6,504 nt of DNA from Blastococcus sp. Lineage in GTDB: Bacteria; Actinomycetota; Actinomycetes; Mycobacteriales; Geodermatophilaceae. Where the stretch lies: positions 1 through 6,504 of the forward strand of contig JAOPUS010000160.1 in assembly GCA_025963345.1 (NCBI GenBank), written 5' to 3'. Below are positions 5,667-6,504 of the stretch, one piece after another. A model generated the notes under the pieces. That model made no database searches. It saw only the letters and a program-made list of their open reading frames with translations, and had not been told where the DNA came from. Within the stretch, counting starts at the first letter, position 1. Each line of letters opens with the position of its first letter. Both the position numbers and the translations under genes were made by a program.

Positions 5667-6504
5667 TCACGCGTCCTGCGGTGCCGCCGCGCCGTCCAGG
5701 GCGGGCGACGACTGCGCTCCGGAGCCGGTCGCAGCGGGCGGAGCGCCGCGCAGCCGGCCCGCGGGTGGAGGGCCGGGATGCCAGGAGGGTATGAACGGGA
5801 TCTCGCCACGCCGCGCCGCCAAGCGCAGCCGGCGCACCATCGCGAGCGCGCTCTCCACGCGCCGGACCACCTGAAGCTGCTCGAGCCGGAACCGCCGGGC
5901 GCGCCACTCGGGCTGGGGTGAGTTCCGCCCGGCCATGGCGAATGCCGCCCCCACGGCGTCGCGCCCGTCGAGATAGGTGTCGGCGTGCTCGTACCAGTGC
6001 ATGCTGCTGCGAGCCATGGTCTGCATCCGCTGCAGGTTGGGGCGCGCCCGCTCGTCGAAGTCCCGAAGAGCCGCGGAGAGGTCGTCGGGGAAGTCCTGCA
6101 GGCTGCGCACCAGCTCCACCGCGTCGATGATCGCCAGGCGCGTGCCCGATCCGATAGTGAAGTGCGTGGTGTGGGCGGCGTCCCCGATGAGCACCATGTT
6201 CTCGTGCCACCACGTCGTGTTGGTGACCTCCTTGAACCGCAGCCAGCGGGCCGGCTCGCCACGCGACTGGCTGATCAGCGAGTGACCCTCCAGCGGCCGC
6301 TCGAAGATCTTCTCCAGCACCCGGAGGCCGTCGGCCTCGTCCGCCTGGTCCAGCCCCAGCGAGCGCCAGGTCTCCTCCCTGCACTCCACGATGCAGGTGC
6401 TGACCGTGCCGCTCGAGGGATAGGCGTGGAACCAGACCCACCCCTCGGGCGTCGGCTCGAAGGCGAAGACGAAGCTGTCGAACACCTTGTCCGTGCCCAG
6501 CCAG
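5667..6504 (-). CDS. FAD-dependent aromatic monooxygenase, salicylyl/anthraniloyl-CoA hydroxylase-like (5' end outside window)
   Basis: This is the C-terminal 278 codons of a class A flavoprotein hydroxylase; the frame is open to the right edge and the N-terminal FAD-binding part (GxGxxG) lies outside. The visible start WLGTDKVFDSFVFAFE is internal sequence of this family, so the apparent GTG at 6485 should not be taken as the start. GWVWFHAYP and STCIVECREETW lie in the substrate-domain sheet. VLIGDAAHTTHFTIGSGT, around 6194-6141, is the conserved second FAD-binding motif (GD motif). The sequence around it resembles the hydroxylase part of salicylyl-CoA 5-hydroxylase and anthraniloyl-CoA monooxygenase, suggesting an aromatic, perhaps CoA-linked, substrate and use of NAD(P)H and O2. 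The flavoenzyme reductase-like second domain found in the bifunctional forms is absent. The last 45 or so residues are rich in Pro, Ala and Gly and look disordered. It is convergent with the GH13 gene, and nothing downstream in the window links it to a pathway. Confidence 0.87.
   Translation of the reverse strand, partial: WLGTDKVFDSFVFAFEPTPEGWVWFHAYPSSGTVSTCIVECREETWRSLGLDQADEADGLRVLEKIFERPLEGHSLISQSRGEPARWLRFKEVTNTTWWHENMVLIGDAAHTTHFTIGSGTRLAIIDAVELVRSLQDFPDDLSAALRDFDERARPNLQRMQTMARSSMHWYEHADTYLDGRDAVGAAFAMAGRNSPQPEWRARRFRLEQLQVVRRVESALAMVRRLRLAARRGEIPFIPSWHPGPPPAGRLRGAPPAATGSGAQSSPALDGAAAPQDA

Overview
The window is compact, very GC-rich chromosomal DNA. Third codon positions are mostly G or C, a GTG start is used, and long spurious open frames run opposite the real genes. 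This suggests a high-GC actinobacterium. A soil or stone lineage such as Geodermatophilaceae would fit, but that is a guess from style and gene content and no marker gene settles it. I see no tRNA, rRNA, CRISPR array, transposase, integrase or phage gene, and no gene-free stretch longer than about 155 bases.

Layout: the left half (1-3377) is read leftwards. In transcription order it holds an MFS exporter-type permease, an FKBP-type peptidyl-prolyl isomerase, a cation diffusion facilitator and a DsbA/FrnE-type thiol oxidoreductase that runs off the left edge. The last two are 24 bases apart and look co-transcribed. The first three are separated by 102 and 153 bases, and these gaps contain GC-rich hairpins. 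From a 122-base divergent intergenic region, two genes run rightwards: a small VOC/glyoxalase-fold protein and, 7 bases after its stop, a complete GH13 alpha-glucosidase of the oligo-1,6-glucosidase group. A leftward FAD-dependent aromatic monooxygenase, cut by the right edge, converges on the glucosidase with 48 bases between their stops.

Functionally this is a set of ordinary housekeeping and accessory genes: efflux, protein folding, metal export, redox, sugar hydrolysis and aromatic hydroxylation. No single pathway links them. The signals most worth a second look are non-coding: a perfect 9-bp hairpin abutting the Shine-Dalgarno of the FKBP gene, an 8-bp inverted repeat between the divergent MFS and VOC genes, and a leaderless-type -10 element in front of the VOC gene. 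The monooxygenase resembles the hydroxylase part of salicylyl-CoA/anthraniloyl-CoA monooxygenases. I found no convincing evidence of an undescribed multi-gene system here.
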